A stretch of DNA of 64,000 bases from PNON01 sp963757065 (GCA_963757065.1 CAVWQC010000008.1:1-64000), one strand, 5' to 3'. Shown: positions 38,322 to 48,096, counted from the first letter of the stretch. Translations and numbers: made by a program. The notes: generated from the sequence alone by a model not told the origin.

Positions 38322-39851
38322 TTGGGCGATATCATCGAAATGAATGGCATTTTCAAGATCTTTCCTCCCAACCTGGTGGCGTTGGATGATGTAAGCCTGA
38401 CTTTCCGGGAAGGAGAGATCCATGCCATCGTGGGAGAGAACGGGGCGGGTAAATCCACCCTGATGAAGATTTTGTACGGAATGCAGCCAGCAGATAAAGG
38501 CGAGATCATTCTTAAAGGCGAAAAAGTTAAGTTCAATGATCCCGGGGAAGCAATTGCGGCTGGAATAGGCATGGTTCATCAGGAAATCTTATTGATCTCA
38601 GAATACACAATTTGGGAGAATGTGGTTCTCGGAAAAGAACCCGTAAAATTTCTGGATCACCTTAATATGAAATTAGCCCGGGCACAGGTCAAAGCAAAGA
38701 TCGAAGAGTTCCATCTAAACCTGGATCCGGATGCCAAAGTAGCTGATTTATCGGTTGCTGCTCGTCAGAAAGTCGAAATACTTAAGCTATTATTCCGAAA
38801 TGTCTCAGTTTTGATCATGGATGAACCGACTTCAGTGCTCACACCACAGGAGGTACCGCAGTTATTTGGCGAGTTGAAGCGCCTGCGGGATAACGGCCAT
38901 ACCATCATGTTCATTTCCCACCACCTGGATGAAGTGCTCGAGCTCTCAGACCGTGTTACTGTTTTACGTAAAGGTCATAAAGTCGGGACGATTGAAACCA
39001 GGGAAGCTACCAAACCTGTCCTGGCACAGATGATGGTGGGTCGCGAGGTGATCTTTGAATCCATCCGGGATGAGCATAAATCAGGCGATGTACTATTTGA
39101 GATCAAGGGTCTGAATTATACGGACTCAAATAAAAAACCACGTTTGCAGAATATTAACTTGAATGTAAAAGCCGGTGAAATTGTCGGTGTTGCCGGGGTG
39201 GAAGGGAATGGCCAGCTTGAGCTGGTAAATGTGATCATGGGGTTACTGAAACCGCAATCGGGTGTGATCATAGCCCAGGGCATGGATATCACTCCTTTGC
39301 CGATACTCGATAAGCGCAGGCGGATCGCGTTTGTCACCCAGGATCGGGCAAATATGGGTGCATGTGTGCCAGCCAAGATCACTGAGAATGTCATCATGAC
39401 CCATCACCGGTTGAATCGGCGTTTCACTAATTTCAGCGGCAGCGTGTTGAATTACCGGCAAGCGGAGCAGTTCACTGGAGAAGTTCGGGAAATGTTCGAC
39501 GTGCAGATGACCTCCGGCCAGGCAGCTTTCAAATCTCTTTCCGGTGGAAATCAGCAAAAAGTCATCCTCGGCCGCGAGCTGATGCTGGAAGCACCGTTCA
39601 TTCTGCTGGATCAACCCACCCGCGGCCTGGATGTAGGGTCGATCGAATATGTACACAAAAAGATCATTGCCATGCGCGCTCAAAACCGCGGTATGCTGCT
39701 GATCTCAGCGGACCTGGAAGAATTGTTCCGTCTTTCGGACCGCCTACTCGTGATGCATCGCGGTAAGATTGTGGCAGATCTGATTACAGAAAACACCAAT
39801 GTGACCGAAGTCGGATATCTGATGCTGGAGGGTATGGCCAATGAAGCGTAA
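38322..39851 (+). CDS. Nucleoside-type ABC importer ATPase (double cassette)
   Basis: A 509-residue protein with two ABC domains. The N-terminal cassette has Walker A GENGAGKSTLMK and Walker B VLIMDEPTS with a weak signature (LSVAARQK). The C-terminal cassette has a degenerate Walker A (GVEGNGQLE) but a good signature LSGGNQQKVILGREL and ILLDQPTRGLD. This asymmetry is typical of RbsA/BmpE-type importers. TTG at 38322 is used as start; ATG at 38340 is possible. It overlaps the first permease by 11 bases. Confidence 0.92.
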   Translation: MGDIIEMNGIFKIFPPNLVALDDVSLTFREGEIHAIVGENGAGKSTLMKILYGMQPADKGEIILKGEKVKFNDPGEAIAAGIGMVHQEILLISEYTIWENVVLGKEPVKFLDHLNMKLARAQVKAKIEEFHLNLDPDAKVADLSVAARQKVEILKLLFRNVSVLIMDEPTSVLTPQEVPQLFGELKRLRDNGHTIMFISHHLDEVLELSDRVTVLRKGHKVGTIETREATKPVLAQMMVGREVIFESIRDEHKSGDVLFEIKGLNYTDSNKKPRLQNINLNVKAGEIVGVAGVEGNGQLELVNVIMGLLKPQSGVIIAQGMDITPLPILDKRRRIAFVTQDRANMGACVPAKITENVIMTHHRLNRRFTNFSGSVLNYRQAEQFTGEVREMFDVQMTSGQAAFKSLSGGNQQKVILGRELMLEAPFILLDQPTRGLDVGSIEYVHKKIIAMRAQNRGMLLISADLEELFRLSDRLLVMHRGKIVADLITENTNVTEVGYLMLEGMANEA

Positions 39852-40875
39852 GATCCTCATCAACGTGGTCGGAATCCTTTTGGCATTTGTTTTGGGAGCC
39901 TTGGTCATGGTATTCCAGGGCAAAAACCCTCTGGAAGCCTATTACCAGTTGTTTGCTTATTCTCTGGGTTCTCCCACCAAGATCGCTTATACATTAAACA
40001 AATCGGTTCCCCTGATCCTGACTGCGCTTTCAGCAACGGTTGCCTTCGCCTCCGGTCCGGTCAACCTGGGACAACCTGGTCAACTTTTGATGGGTGCACT
40101 CTTCGCGACAGTTGGCGGAATGTACATCAACCTCCCACCGGTATTAATGATTCCCCTGCTGCTATTATTGGCGATGCTGGGTGGGGCACTTTGGTCCGGG
40201 ATAGCTGCCCTGTGCAAGCATTTCTTCAATATGAGCGAGTTCATCACCACTTTGATGTTGAATATGATCGCTGAATCATTTACATTGTGGGCAATTAGCT
40301 ACCCGCTATTCGAAAAAAATGCCAATCACCCTCAGACCCCGCTCATTGCCAAAAGTGGTTGGATGCCTGAATGGGGCTCGTTTGGATCAAATGTCATTGT
40401 GATGATCCTGGCTTTTATCATCATTTGGTTCATTGTCAACAGGACAACCTCCGGGTACGAGTGGCGCATATCAGGCCAAAACAGCCTGTTTAGCCGGCTG
40501 GGCGGAGTCAACGTAAAGAAAAATTACCTGGCCGTTATGCTGCTCACAGGCGCATTGGCAGGCCTGGCAGGAGGATTGGTGATCATGTCTGGTCCGCACC
40601 GGTTCATCAAAGACATTGGTGGCAATTACGCCTGGGATGGCATTATGATCGCTATGGTTGCCAACAGCGGAGTATTCCTGACCCTGGTTTTTGGTCTGTT
40701 CTTTGCGATCCTCCAGACGGGTGCGTTGGGCATGGAACTGCAGGTTGAGGTTCCGCGCGAATTGATCAAAGTTCTGCAGGCTATCATTGTCTTGATCGTC
40801 GTTGCCGGGCGTGGCTACTTTGAAGGGTTATTTGCACGAATGGAAGCCAGGCGGAAGATGAAAGGCAGGACTTGA
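39841..40875 (+). CDS. ABC importer permease, first subunit (BMP/nucleoside type)
   Basis: Membrane permease of 344 residues with about ten hydrophobic helices, of the BPD_transp_2 family used by ribose and nucleoside importers. Typical elements: KSVPLILTALSATVAFASG, VNLGQPGQLLMGALFA, FNMSEFITTLMLNMIA and GLAGGLVIMSGPH. It overlaps the ATPase gene by 11 bases and the next permease by 4 (ATGA), so translation is coupled. Confidence 0.92.
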   Translation: MKRKILINVVGILLAFVLGALVMVFQGKNPLEAYYQLFAYSLGSPTKIAYTLNKSVPLILTALSATVAFASGPVNLGQPGQLLMGALFATVGGMYINLPPVLMIPLLLLLAMLGGALWSGIAALCKHFFNMSEFITTLMLNMIAESFTLWAISYPLFEKNANHPQTPLIAKSGWMPEWGSFGSNVIVMILAFIIIWFIVNRTTSGYEWRISGQNSLFSRLGGVNVKKNYLAVMLLTGALAGLAGGLVIMSGPHRFIKDIGGNYAWDGIMIAMVANSGVFLTLVFGLFFAILQTGALGMELQVEVPRELIKVLQAIIVLIVVAGRGYFEGLFARMEARRKMKGRT

Positions 40876-41768
40876 TGAGAATTATTATTGGTTTGATCAA
40901 TGGCATGCTGGCCTCTGCCACACCCATTCTTCTTGCTGCACTCGGTGGATCGCTGACATTTTATGCCGGGATATTCAATATCGCCATGGAAGGTATGATG
41001 CTCGGCGGTGCTTTCTTCGCTGTTTTAGGCTCATATTATTTTCATTCCTGGATGATCGGTATTCTATTTGCCATTCTTGGCTCCATCCTGATGGCGTTGA
41101 TCTTCATTCTTTTCGCAGTTGTCCTGAAGATGGATGAATTCATCACGGGGATTGGATTGAACTTACTGGCGCTCGGATCGACCACTTATATGCTGAGGCA
41201 GATCTTCAAGGTGAAGGGTATGTTTGCCAGCACAGATATCGTATCCATCCCCAAAGTGGATATCCCTTTAATAAAGAACATTCCGGTGATTGGTGAGATA
41301 TTAAGCGGTCATAACCTGGTGGTCTACCTGACTGTACTGGCAGTCTTCACCGTTTACTATCTGGTCTTCAAAACGCGTTTTGGTTTACGATTGAGAGCTG
41401 CCGGTTATAACCGTACCTGCCTGGATACCAGTGGGGTATCAGCCAACCGGATCCGCATCATTTCGGTGATCATCTGTGGAGTGTTGTGCGGGTTGGCGGG
41501 GTCATTTCTATCCCTGGGTGTTGTCACCGGGTTTAACGAAGGCATGTCTGCTGGTAAGGGGTGGATCTCCCTGGCGGCAGTGATCCTGGTTTCTGGCAGC
41601 CCGACTGGTATCGCTTTAATTTCGCTGTTATTCGGCTTCACAGATGGTTTGGGATTGTTCATGCAGCAATCCATGCCACCCCAATTTACTGAAATGGTCC
41701 CCTATGTCGCGACATTGATCGCCTTATTTGTTTATTCCATTCGCTTGAAGAAAAAACTGACCGCATAA
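40872..41768 (+). CDS. ABC importer permease, second subunit (BMP/nucleoside type)
   Basis: A 298-residue permease that pairs with the preceding one. Landmarks: ATPILLAALGGSLTFYAG, FNIAMEGMMLGGAFFAV, MDEFITGIGLNLLALG and GLAGSFLSLGVVTGFNEGMS. The two permeases differ in length, as in characterised nucleoside importers. It is followed 13 bases later by the ADP-ribosylglycohydrolase-family gene. Confidence 0.92.
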   Translation: MMRIIIGLINGMLASATPILLAALGGSLTFYAGIFNIAMEGMMLGGAFFAVLGSYYFHSWMIGILFAILGSILMALIFILFAVVLKMDEFITGIGLNLLALGSTTYMLRQIFKVKGMFASTDIVSIPKVDIPLIKNIPVIGEILSGHNLVVYLTVLAVFTVYYLVFKTRFGLRLRAAGYNRTCLDTSGVSANRIRIISVIICGVLCGLAGSFLSLGVVTGFNEGMSAGKGWISLAAVILVSGSPTGIALISLLFGFTDGLGLFMQQSMPPQFTEMVPYVATLIALFVYSIRLKKKLTA

Positions 41769-41781
41769 ACGGAGATTACAA

Positions 41782-43158
41782 ATGAAAAAACTTGCCTGGG
41801 AACTAGAGAAAGAATTGCGCGATGCAGCAATTCCGGTCGACCGCCGGGTTAATGATTCCGACTGGTACACAAGTGATATGGAAATCCCGTATGGGGATGA
41901 ATTGATCCGTAAATTTTGGTATTCAAAGGTGCCCGGTTCAAGAGCACCAGAAGTCCCCTATCAGGAGATGGCTCAGGCGCAATATAACAAAGGATATGAT
42001 ACCTCAGCAGCCAGTGACCTGATACTTAAAGGAATCGAATTAGCCGGGCAGGACAAAATTGATGAACTACGTGTTCTCACCGCCGAACTGTTGGATGTCA
42101 TCATCCATGCTCCCAGGGACCCTAAACATCCGATCCATCGTTATCAGCATCCTGAGACATGGGAAGATATCTGTGCAGCCATGGGAAAGGTGGAGAAAGA
42201 TCGGCTGATTAACGTGGTACCCAATCTCGATGAAAAGATCTATCAGGGGTGGCTGGGACAACTGGCTGGCGGGTCTTTCGGTACGGCCATCGAAGGATAT
42301 ACCGGTGATCAGATCCATAAAGTGTATGGGGATGTTCGCTCATATATCACAACTCCTGAGACCACCAATGATGATGTGATCTATGAGTTGGTGCTGCTGG
42401 ATGTATTTGAACGCATGGGAAGACAAATTACTTCCCGGGATATTGGTTTGGAATGGATCAAACAGATACCATTCGGCTGGTCTGCGGAATGGGTGGCAAT
42501 CCGCAATTTAAATATGGGCATATTCCCACCCGAATCAGGTTCCTTCCTGAATCCGTACTCCAACTGGATCGGAGCACAGATGCGGGGGATGATCTGCGGC
42601 ATGCTGGCACCTGCCTGGCCGATGGAGGCAGCTCGACTGGCTCATCTTGATGGGGTGGTCAGTCATGATAATAATGGTGTATACGGAGAGATCTATGCTG
42701 CAGTGCTGACTTCGCTGGCCTTTGTAAGAACAGATTCGCGGGCAATTCTACAGGAAGGTGCTCAGTATATTCCTCAGTCGAGTCAATATGCAACTGTAGT
42801 AAAAGATACCCTTGCGACTGTTTCCTCAGAGACAGATCCGTCTGTTGCATGGAAGATCCTGGAAAAACGGTACGAGCAATTCAACTGGATCGATGCTCAC
42901 AACAACATCGCGGCAGTCATCCACGCGTTATGGTACGGCAAGGGTGATATGACCGAAAGTTTTGCCTGCCTTGCCAAGGCAGGTTTGGATGTGGACTGCA
43001 ATGGCGGCCTGGTCGGCAATGTTTTGGGTATCATAAGAGATGTGCCACGGGAATGGGCGGAACCCCTCGGCGATCTGCTGGAGACGTACCTTAAAGGGAA
43101 AGAAAAACTATCCATTCTGGAATTGGCCAAGCGCACTGCAAGGCTCGCTCGAATGTAA
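41782..43158 (+). CDS. ADP-ribosylglycohydrolase-family protein with N-terminal extension
   Basis: A 458-residue protein; the last 310 residues match the DraG/ARH fold, which cleaves N-glycosidic bonds of ADP-ribose using two Mg ions. Metal and substrate motifs: YQGWLGQLAGGSFGTAIEGY (about residue 152), TTNDDVIYELVLLDVF, SHDNNGVYGEIYAAVLT and DVDCNGGLVGNVLG. The first 145 residues are an extension not assigned to a family. It ends an operon with a LacI regulator, ribokinase and nucleoside-type importer, so a small ribosylated molecule rather than a modified protein is the likely substrate. That role is inference. Confidence 0.82.
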   Translation: MKKLAWELEKELRDAAIPVDRRVNDSDWYTSDMEIPYGDELIRKFWYSKVPGSRAPEVPYQEMAQAQYNKGYDTSAASDLILKGIELAGQDKIDELRVLTAELLDVIIHAPRDPKHPIHRYQHPETWEDICAAMGKVEKDRLINVVPNLDEKIYQGWLGQLAGGSFGTAIEGYTGDQIHKVYGDVRSYITTPETTNDDVIYELVLLDVFERMGRQITSRDIGLEWIKQIPFGWSAEWVAIRNLNMGIFPPESGSFLNPYSNWIGAQMRGMICGMLAPAWPMEAARLAHLDGVVSHDNNGVYGEIYAAVLTSLAFVRTDSRAILQEGAQYIPQSSQYATVVKDTLATVSSETDPSVAWKILEKRYEQFNWIDAHNNIAAVIHALWYGKGDMTESFACLAKAGLDVDCNGGLVGNVLGIIRDVPREWAEPLGDLLETYLKGKEKLSILELAKRTARLARM

Positions 43159-43212
43159 TACTTACAAACACAATTCGATACTTACGCTAAATTCAATACT
43201 GGAACTTCTCAG

Positions 43213-44046
43213 CTAAAAATTGAAACGGTCCGGGTCGGGACCAACTCGTTTTCCTTTATCCAGCTGATCAATTTTCAGCATATCTTCAGCGGATAGCTCA
43301 AAATCAAAGATATTCGCATTCTCAGCTATCCGTTTTGGATTGGTGGACTTGGGGATGGTGACTACCTGGTGCTGCAAATCCCAGCGCAGGAGGACCTGGG
43401 CAGGTGATTTATGATACCTTTCAGCTATTAGTTCAAAATCTCGAACACCTGCAAACCCGCCTTGAATCAATGGTGCCCAGGCTTCCAACTGGATGTTCCT
43501 GTTTTGGCAATATTTCAATAGTTCAGGCTGAAGGAGGAAAGGATGGAATTCAACCTGGTTCACTGCAGGTGTGATCTGGCAATCATTCAAAATATCTTCT
43601 AGCTGATGGACCAGAAAATTGCTAACGCCGATGGCTTTTGCTTTCCCACTTTTGTAGATCTCTTCCATTTTTTTCCATGTATCCAGATAAAATCCTTTCA
43701 CCGGCCAGTGAATCAGGTAGAGGTCTACATACTCCGAACCCAGGCGGTCAAGGCTTTCTTCGAAGGCTTCATGGATGCGCTGCTTGCGCTGGTTGTCGTT
43801 CCAGACTTTGGTTGTAAGGAATATCTCTTCACGGGGAACACCACTTGCCCGAATGGCCTTGCCAACGCCTCGCTCATTTCCGTAAAGAGCGGCAGTGTCG
43901 ATATGCCGGTATCCGGTTTCCAAGGCGGACTTGATCGCATTTTCAACCTCTTCACCTTCGGGAACCTTGAATACTCCAAATCCAAGCCACGGCATTTTTA
44001 GTCCGTTATTCAGGGTTGTGCAATCTTTAATGCTGTTGATCATCAA
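43213..44046 (-). CDS. Aldo/keto reductase
   Basis: NAD(P)H-dependent carbonyl reductase of 277 residues in the AKR5-like group. The catalytic tetrad can be placed: Asp and Tyr in HIDTAALYGNE, Lys in FLTTKVWND and His in LYLIHWPV. The cofactor segment TIPKSTNPKRIAEN lies near the C-terminus. Two adjacent ATG codons mark the start. Its 5' end overlaps by about 20 bases the end of the upstream membrane protein gene on the same strand. Substrate unknown. Confidence 0.92.
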   Translation of the reverse strand: MMINSIKDCTTLNNGLKMPWLGFGVFKVPEGEEVENAIKSALETGYRHIDTAALYGNERGVGKAIRASGVPREEIFLTTKVWNDNQRKQRIHEAFEESLDRLGSEYVDLYLIHWPVKGFYLDTWKKMEEIYKSGKAKAIGVSNFLVHQLEDILNDCQITPAVNQVEFHPFLLQPELLKYCQNRNIQLEAWAPLIQGGFAGVRDFELIAERYHKSPAQVLLRWDLQHQVVTIPKSTNPKRIAENANIFDFELSAEDMLKIDQLDKGKRVGPDPDRFNF

Positions 44047-44488
44047 GGTTCTCTCCTACAGGGTTAATTCTATTTAATTGACGTAATAATTTTATTCCTA
44101 ATATTCCTTCAACGATGATGCCCAGGCAATAGCCGATGAGAGGAACCATCACCACCAACCATCTCCACCCGACAGCTTCGTATTCACCGGAGGCGAGACC
44201 GGTCACAATGGCGATAAGCTGACTTCCGACTAAAAGAGCAATTGCGATAACCAGACACCAGATGATCGGCTTGCGCATGAATTTTACCCTTATGGCTGCC
44301 CATATTAAGAGTAATCCTCCAACCAGGAAGAAAAGACCAAGCTCTGCCGGCATCAAATAATCAAACTGAAATCTCCCGGATCTTATGGTGCCAATGATAG
44401 AAGTTGCGAGAGTACCAAAAATGGGTAACCAGACCAGGCAAATCCCAATGATTGCTAAAAATTTTGTGAGTGTATCTTTTTTGATCAT
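44027..44488 (-). CDS. Small membrane protein of unknown function
   Basis: About 153 residues with four predicted membrane helices (FLAIIGICLVWLPIFGTLA, LGLFFLVGGLLLIWAA, IIWCLVIAIALLVGSQLIAI, WLVVMVPLIGYCLGIIVEG). ATG at 44488 follows GGGAGG on the minus strand, supporting translation. No family is recognised. It overlaps the aldo/keto reductase start, so co-translation is likely. Confidence 0.7.
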   Translation of the reverse strand: MIKKDTLTKFLAIIGICLVWLPIFGTLATSIIGTIRSGRFQFDYLMPAELGLFFLVGGLLLIWAAIRVKFMRKPIIWCLVIAIALLVGSQLIAIVTGLASGEYEAVGWRWLVVMVPLIGYCLGIIVEGILGIKLLRQLNRINPVGENLDDQQH

Positions 44489-44623
44489 GGCATTCCCTCC
44501 CAAGAAGTAGAATATTCAATTACTAGTATTATACAGATTACCGGGGTTCTATGGAGCAGGTAACAAAAGATTATTAAGAATTGAATTGGAATTATTTATC
44601 AGGCACAGGAAAATTAAAACGCA

Positions 44624-44651
44624 CATCCCCGAAACGCACTTATCGGGGATG
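44624..44651 (-). terminator. Hairpin downstream of the DegV gene
   Basis: A 9-bp stem (CATCCCCGA with TCGGGGATG) and 10-base loop, followed on the minus strand by a moderate T-rich tract. A probable terminator. The rest of 44504-44722 shows nothing else. Confidence 0.5.
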
Positions 44652-44722
44652 CAGGTTAAAAGTTATGTAGATAACAATATTGTTCTAAAAATTATCACTC
44701 GTAACTATCTGATATGGCACTA

Positions 44723-45625
44723 TTATGCAGCCACAGCGACAGAAGGAAGGAGGCTCAGATCCGGATGTAGAAATATATCCAGTGGAGCAACGCTGATACC
44801 CACAACGCTCGCACCGGTATGGGCACCCAATAGAGGTGCCACTGGAACAACACTTTCGAAAACACATTCATTCTTAAGCAATAATTGTTCCTTCAATAAT
44901 TCAACCCCGGGGAGGTTGTCACCATGCATCAATTGAACTCGGATCACCGTACTACGTGAGAATTTATCAGATATGATGATGGCAAGTTTCCGGATTGCTT
45001 TATTAAAGGAGAATTCCTGGCCGAGCGGAAAATACTTGCCGTCTGTTTTGGCGGCCACACCGATCACAGGTTTAATATTGAGGACAGAACCCATCAGCCC
45101 CTTCAGGTGACTGATCCGTCCGCCGTGAATGAGGTATTTTAGGTCAGCCAGGGTAAACATGGCTTCAGTTTTTTCACGGATCTGGTCCAGTAATTTGAGG
45201 ATATCCCCCAGGTACCAGCCAGCTTTTAAGGCTTGCGCAGCAGCCTGCACCTGCCAACCTAACATGCAGGATAGCGTTTTAGAATCATAGACTGTTACAT
45301 TGGCTTCAGGAACCATTTCTGCTCCAAGGCGGGCTGAATTGACAGTTCCACTTAACCCGGAAGAAATGTGAATGGATAAAATATCAGGGTCAATTTTTGC
45401 CAGCTGACGATACTTTTCAGCAAAATCACCAGGAGACGGTTGTGAAGTAGTGGGGAAGGATTTCGTTTCTTGTAACATCTTATAAAAAGTCACATAGTCA
45501 ATATCCTCTGCACCGATGAAAGTTCTCCCATCCAAAGTTATTCGTAAAGGCACATATTGGATATTCAGACCTGCTGACTGCTCGGGTGACAGATCCATTC
45601 CCTGATCGGTTACTATTTGCATCAT
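44723..45625 (-). CDS. DegV-family fatty-acid-binding protein
   Basis: A two-domain DegV protein of 300 residues; family members bind a fatty acid and serve as FakB-type partners of fatty acid kinase. Motifs: IVTDQGMDLSPEQ at the start, FPTTSQPSPGDFAEKY, SIHISSGLSGTVNSA (ligand-contacting Ser/Thr) and DLKYLIHGGRISHLKGLMG. Two ATG codons overlap the GGAGG site; either may be used. No FakA kinase is nearby. Confidence 0.9.
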   Translation of the reverse strand: MMQIVTDQGMDLSPEQSAGLNIQYVPLRITLDGRTFIGAEDIDYVTFYKMLQETKSFPTTSQPSPGDFAEKYRQLAKIDPDILSIHISSGLSGTVNSARLGAEMVPEANVTVYDSKTLSCMLGWQVQAAAQALKAGWYLGDILKLLDQIREKTEAMFTLADLKYLIHGGRISHLKGLMGSVLNIKPVIGVAAKTDGKYFPLGQEFSFNKAIRKLAIIISDKFSRSTVIRVQLMHGDNLPGVELLKEQLLLKNECVFESVVPVAPLLGAHTGASVVGISVAPLDIFLHPDLSLLPSVAVAA

Positions 45626-45748
45626 TCCTCCATGGGTTCAATTATTAATATGAAAAATTGGCAATACGCCCTTGAAGAATATAACATGCCGATGTTTTTT
45701 TGTTATGTGCCCTGAGTCACAATTGAAGACACATATCGTTGGTGTAGT

Positions 45749-45768
45749 GGCGGACCTGCGTGTCCGCC
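45749..45768 (+). repeat. Short GC-rich hairpin (GGCGGAC / GTCCGCC)
   Basis: A 7-bp perfect stem with 6-base loop followed by TTTTG, in the gap 45626-45910. A partial second copy of its right flank (TCTGCCTTTTGTCC) follows about 20 bases later. It could be a weak terminator or a small repeat element. Confidence 0.4.
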
Positions 45769-45910
45769 TTTTGTATCTGCCCTGTCTGTCTGCCTTTTGT
45801 CCAAATCATGGGATATAATATCGGGGTATCTGATTAAGTGGGTTACTCATAGTACTCATTCTTATATATCCATTAATTAAGTTGGAAATGCAAGCTTTTC
45901 AGGGGATTTT

Positions 45911-47260
45911 ATGAATAAAAAAACACCTGCGGGAATGACTGCTTTTATCATTGTCTGGATCGGACAGATCACTTCGGTATTGGCATCCTCTATGTCGCAA
46001 TTCGGGCTGACATTGTGGATGTACCAGCAAACCCAGAGCGCCACCGCCATGGCTTTCATGCAGGTTTTCTTCATCACGCCATTTTTGATCATCTCTCCCA
46101 TTGCGGGGGTGATGGTGGACCGCTACAGCCGCAAGCTCATGATGATGGTCAGCGACCTGGCTGCGGTGATCGCCACCAGTGGCATCTTTATATTGATCAC
46201 AATCGGCCGGTTGGAATTCTGGCACCTGTATGTTGCCGCTGCAGTGAACGGGATCGGCAACGCTTTCCAGTGGCCGGCATACTCGGCTGCCATCAGTACG
46301 ATGATCCCCAAGGAACAATTGGGCCGGGCGAACGGGATGATGTCGTTGATCGAAGCCGGGCCGGGGGTGATCGCCCCGTTGTTCGCCGGTGCGCTGCTGC
46401 CGCTCATCGGATTAAGCGGCTTGTTGGCGATCGATGTGGTCACTTTCATCTTTGCCATTATCACCCTGATGGTCGTCCATATTCCACAGCCAATGCAGAC
46501 GGAGGAAGGCAGGCAAGCCAAGGGTAACTTCCTCAAGGAAGCAGCCTATGGCTTCAAATATATTTTTGACCGGCCGAGCCTGCTGGGTTTACAACTCATC
46601 TTCTTCTTCGGCAACCTCTTCGCAGGGATCTCATACACCGTTGTTCCTCCGATGATCCTGGCCAAGACCAACCAGAACAGCCTCTTATTTGGCACGGTGC
46701 AGTCAGCCGGGGCGATCGGGATGGTGCTGGGCGGGGTGGTAATGAGCGCCTGGGGTGGATTCAAACGCCGCACCAATGGAGTACTGTGGGGCTGGACGTA
46801 CTGCGGCTTGATCGGCACAGCCATCCTGGGGTTGAATTTTGGATTGCCGATCTGGATCGCAGGGATGTTACTGGGTGGACTCTCCATGCCGTTGATCAAC
46901 AGCTCCAACCAGGCCATCTGGCAATCCAAGGTGGCGCCAGACCTGCAAGGCAGGGTCTTTTCCGCCAGGCGCCTGATCGCCTGGTTTGCCAACCCGATCT
47001 CGCCCATCATCGGCGGCACCCTGGCAGATTTTGTGCTGGAGCCGGCCATGCGGACGGCTTCACCACTGTCGTCCATGTTTGGTTGGCTGGTGGGTACCGG
47101 TCCGGGGGCAGGCATGGGTTTGCTGCAGATCATTTGCGGTATTGCCATGGCGCTGGTGGGGGTGGTGGGCTTACTCATCCCCCATATCCGCAATGCTGAA
47201 ACGATCCTGCCGGACTTTGTCCAGGTGGATGAGCAGGCAGCGGTCGAAGCGGCCGGGTGA
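45911..47260 (+). CDS. MFS transporter (MFS_3-type exporter)
   Basis: A 449-residue major facilitator with about twelve helices. Recognisable elements are VWIGQITSVLASSMSQFGLTL (helix 1), the loop 2-3 motif GVMVDRYSRKLMM and the second-half equivalent QGRVFSARRLIAW. It resembles bacterial exporters of macrolides and siderophores, but the substrate is not predictable. Codons are clearly GC-richer than in its neighbours, which points to a different history. No ribosome site is strong; AGGGGA precedes the ATG. Confidence 0.85.
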   Translation: MNKKTPAGMTAFIIVWIGQITSVLASSMSQFGLTLWMYQQTQSATAMAFMQVFFITPFLIISPIAGVMVDRYSRKLMMMVSDLAAVIATSGIFILITIGRLEFWHLYVAAAVNGIGNAFQWPAYSAAISTMIPKEQLGRANGMMSLIEAGPGVIAPLFAGALLPLIGLSGLLAIDVVTFIFAIITLMVVHIPQPMQTEEGRQAKGNFLKEAAYGFKYIFDRPSLLGLQLIFFFGNLFAGISYTVVPPMILAKTNQNSLLFGTVQSAGAIGMVLGGVVMSAWGGFKRRTNGVLWGWTYCGLIGTAILGLNFGLPIWIAGMLLGGLSMPLINSSNQAIWQSKVAPDLQGRVFSARRLIAWFANPISPIIGGTLADFVLEPAMRTASPLSSMFGWLVGTGPGAGMGLLQIICGIAMALVGVVGLLIPHIRNAETILPDFVQVDEQAAVEAAG

Positions 47261-47375
47261 GAATTCCAACTTATGCTGCTGATGGATTTCATGTTCCGAC
47301 TGAATCTCAAGCGCGTGGCAGAAATGATCAACCGGCAGATGGCTTCGCCATTGAAATAAATTTATCAGATGAATG

Positions 47376-47404
47376 AAGGGATTGGTAGTTAACACCAATC
47401 CCTT
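47376..47404 (+). terminator. Terminator after the MFS gene
   Basis: A perfect 11-bp stem (AAGGGATTGGT and complement) with a 7-base loop, followed by an A/T-rich tract. Confidence 0.7.
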
Positions 47405-47440
47405 ATAAAAAATGGCTATAGAAATAATAAAGCAAACCTG

Positions 47441-47486
47441 ACGGTCAAAACCACGCACGCGATGGAGACCCCAGCGCGATCAGAAC
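47441..47486 (+). repeat. REP-like element, degenerate copy (a)
   Basis: Shares the pattern CGGTCAAA..CCACGC.CGCG.TGG.GAC..C...GCGCG..C..AAC with the elements at 48137 and 48771, but with several changes that weaken the hairpin. Same orientation as copy (c). Confidence 0.65.
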
Positions 47487-47497
47487 ATAACTCCAAA

Positions 47498-48096
47498 TTA
47501 TTCTAAATTTTGTAATTCATATTTCATTTTCGATAACAATTCCTCATTAATTCCTGTTGACTGCTCAAAATCCGTATTACCAATAAAATCGATTATTTTC
47601 AATATTGTTTCGTTAAGAAATATATCCATATTGAAATAATAACTCCATTTCTTTGGCCCATTTTTGAGATATTCCCCAAATTTTTTACTCTTCCCAAAAA
47701 GATATTTGGGAATTTAGACCCCGATAAACCTTCACGAACATTATGTCTTTGATAATATGTATCAAGGTATGAAAACCTTTTATATTCTTCATTATCTTCG
47801 TTTTTATTAAATTCTCGTTCTTTATAAATCCATATCTGTTTTGCGATATTTCTTCCATTAGAAATAAAAGACTTATCTGGTAGAAAAAGAGGCTCAGTTT
47901 TTATGAAATTATAATTATCAATAAACCATTGAATGAACGGGATGGCATCCCATTGTGTACTAATAATCTCTTTTGATTTTTCACCAATTGTTATATTAAA
48001 TGATATCCTTGCCCACAACTCATTTTCTGAACCTTCCATTTTTTCGAATGGGTTATTCATATGAGAAAGATTCAAATGCAACTTATTTATCTTCAT
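47498..48096 (-). CDS. AT-rich hypothetical protein, probable frameshift
   Basis: Not recognised. The protein of about 200 residues starts MKINKLHLNLSHMNNPFEK and contains Trp/aromatic-rich stretches (TQWDAIPFIQWFIDNYNF, AKQIWIYKEREF). The first frame ends near 47600, but one missing T in the run of five near 47700 would let it continue (FGKSKKFGEYLKNGPKKW) to the stop at 47498. Codons are much richer in A and T than those of neighbouring genes, suggesting transfer. It lies between REP copies (a) and (b). No membrane helix or signal peptide is visible. Confidence 0.5.
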
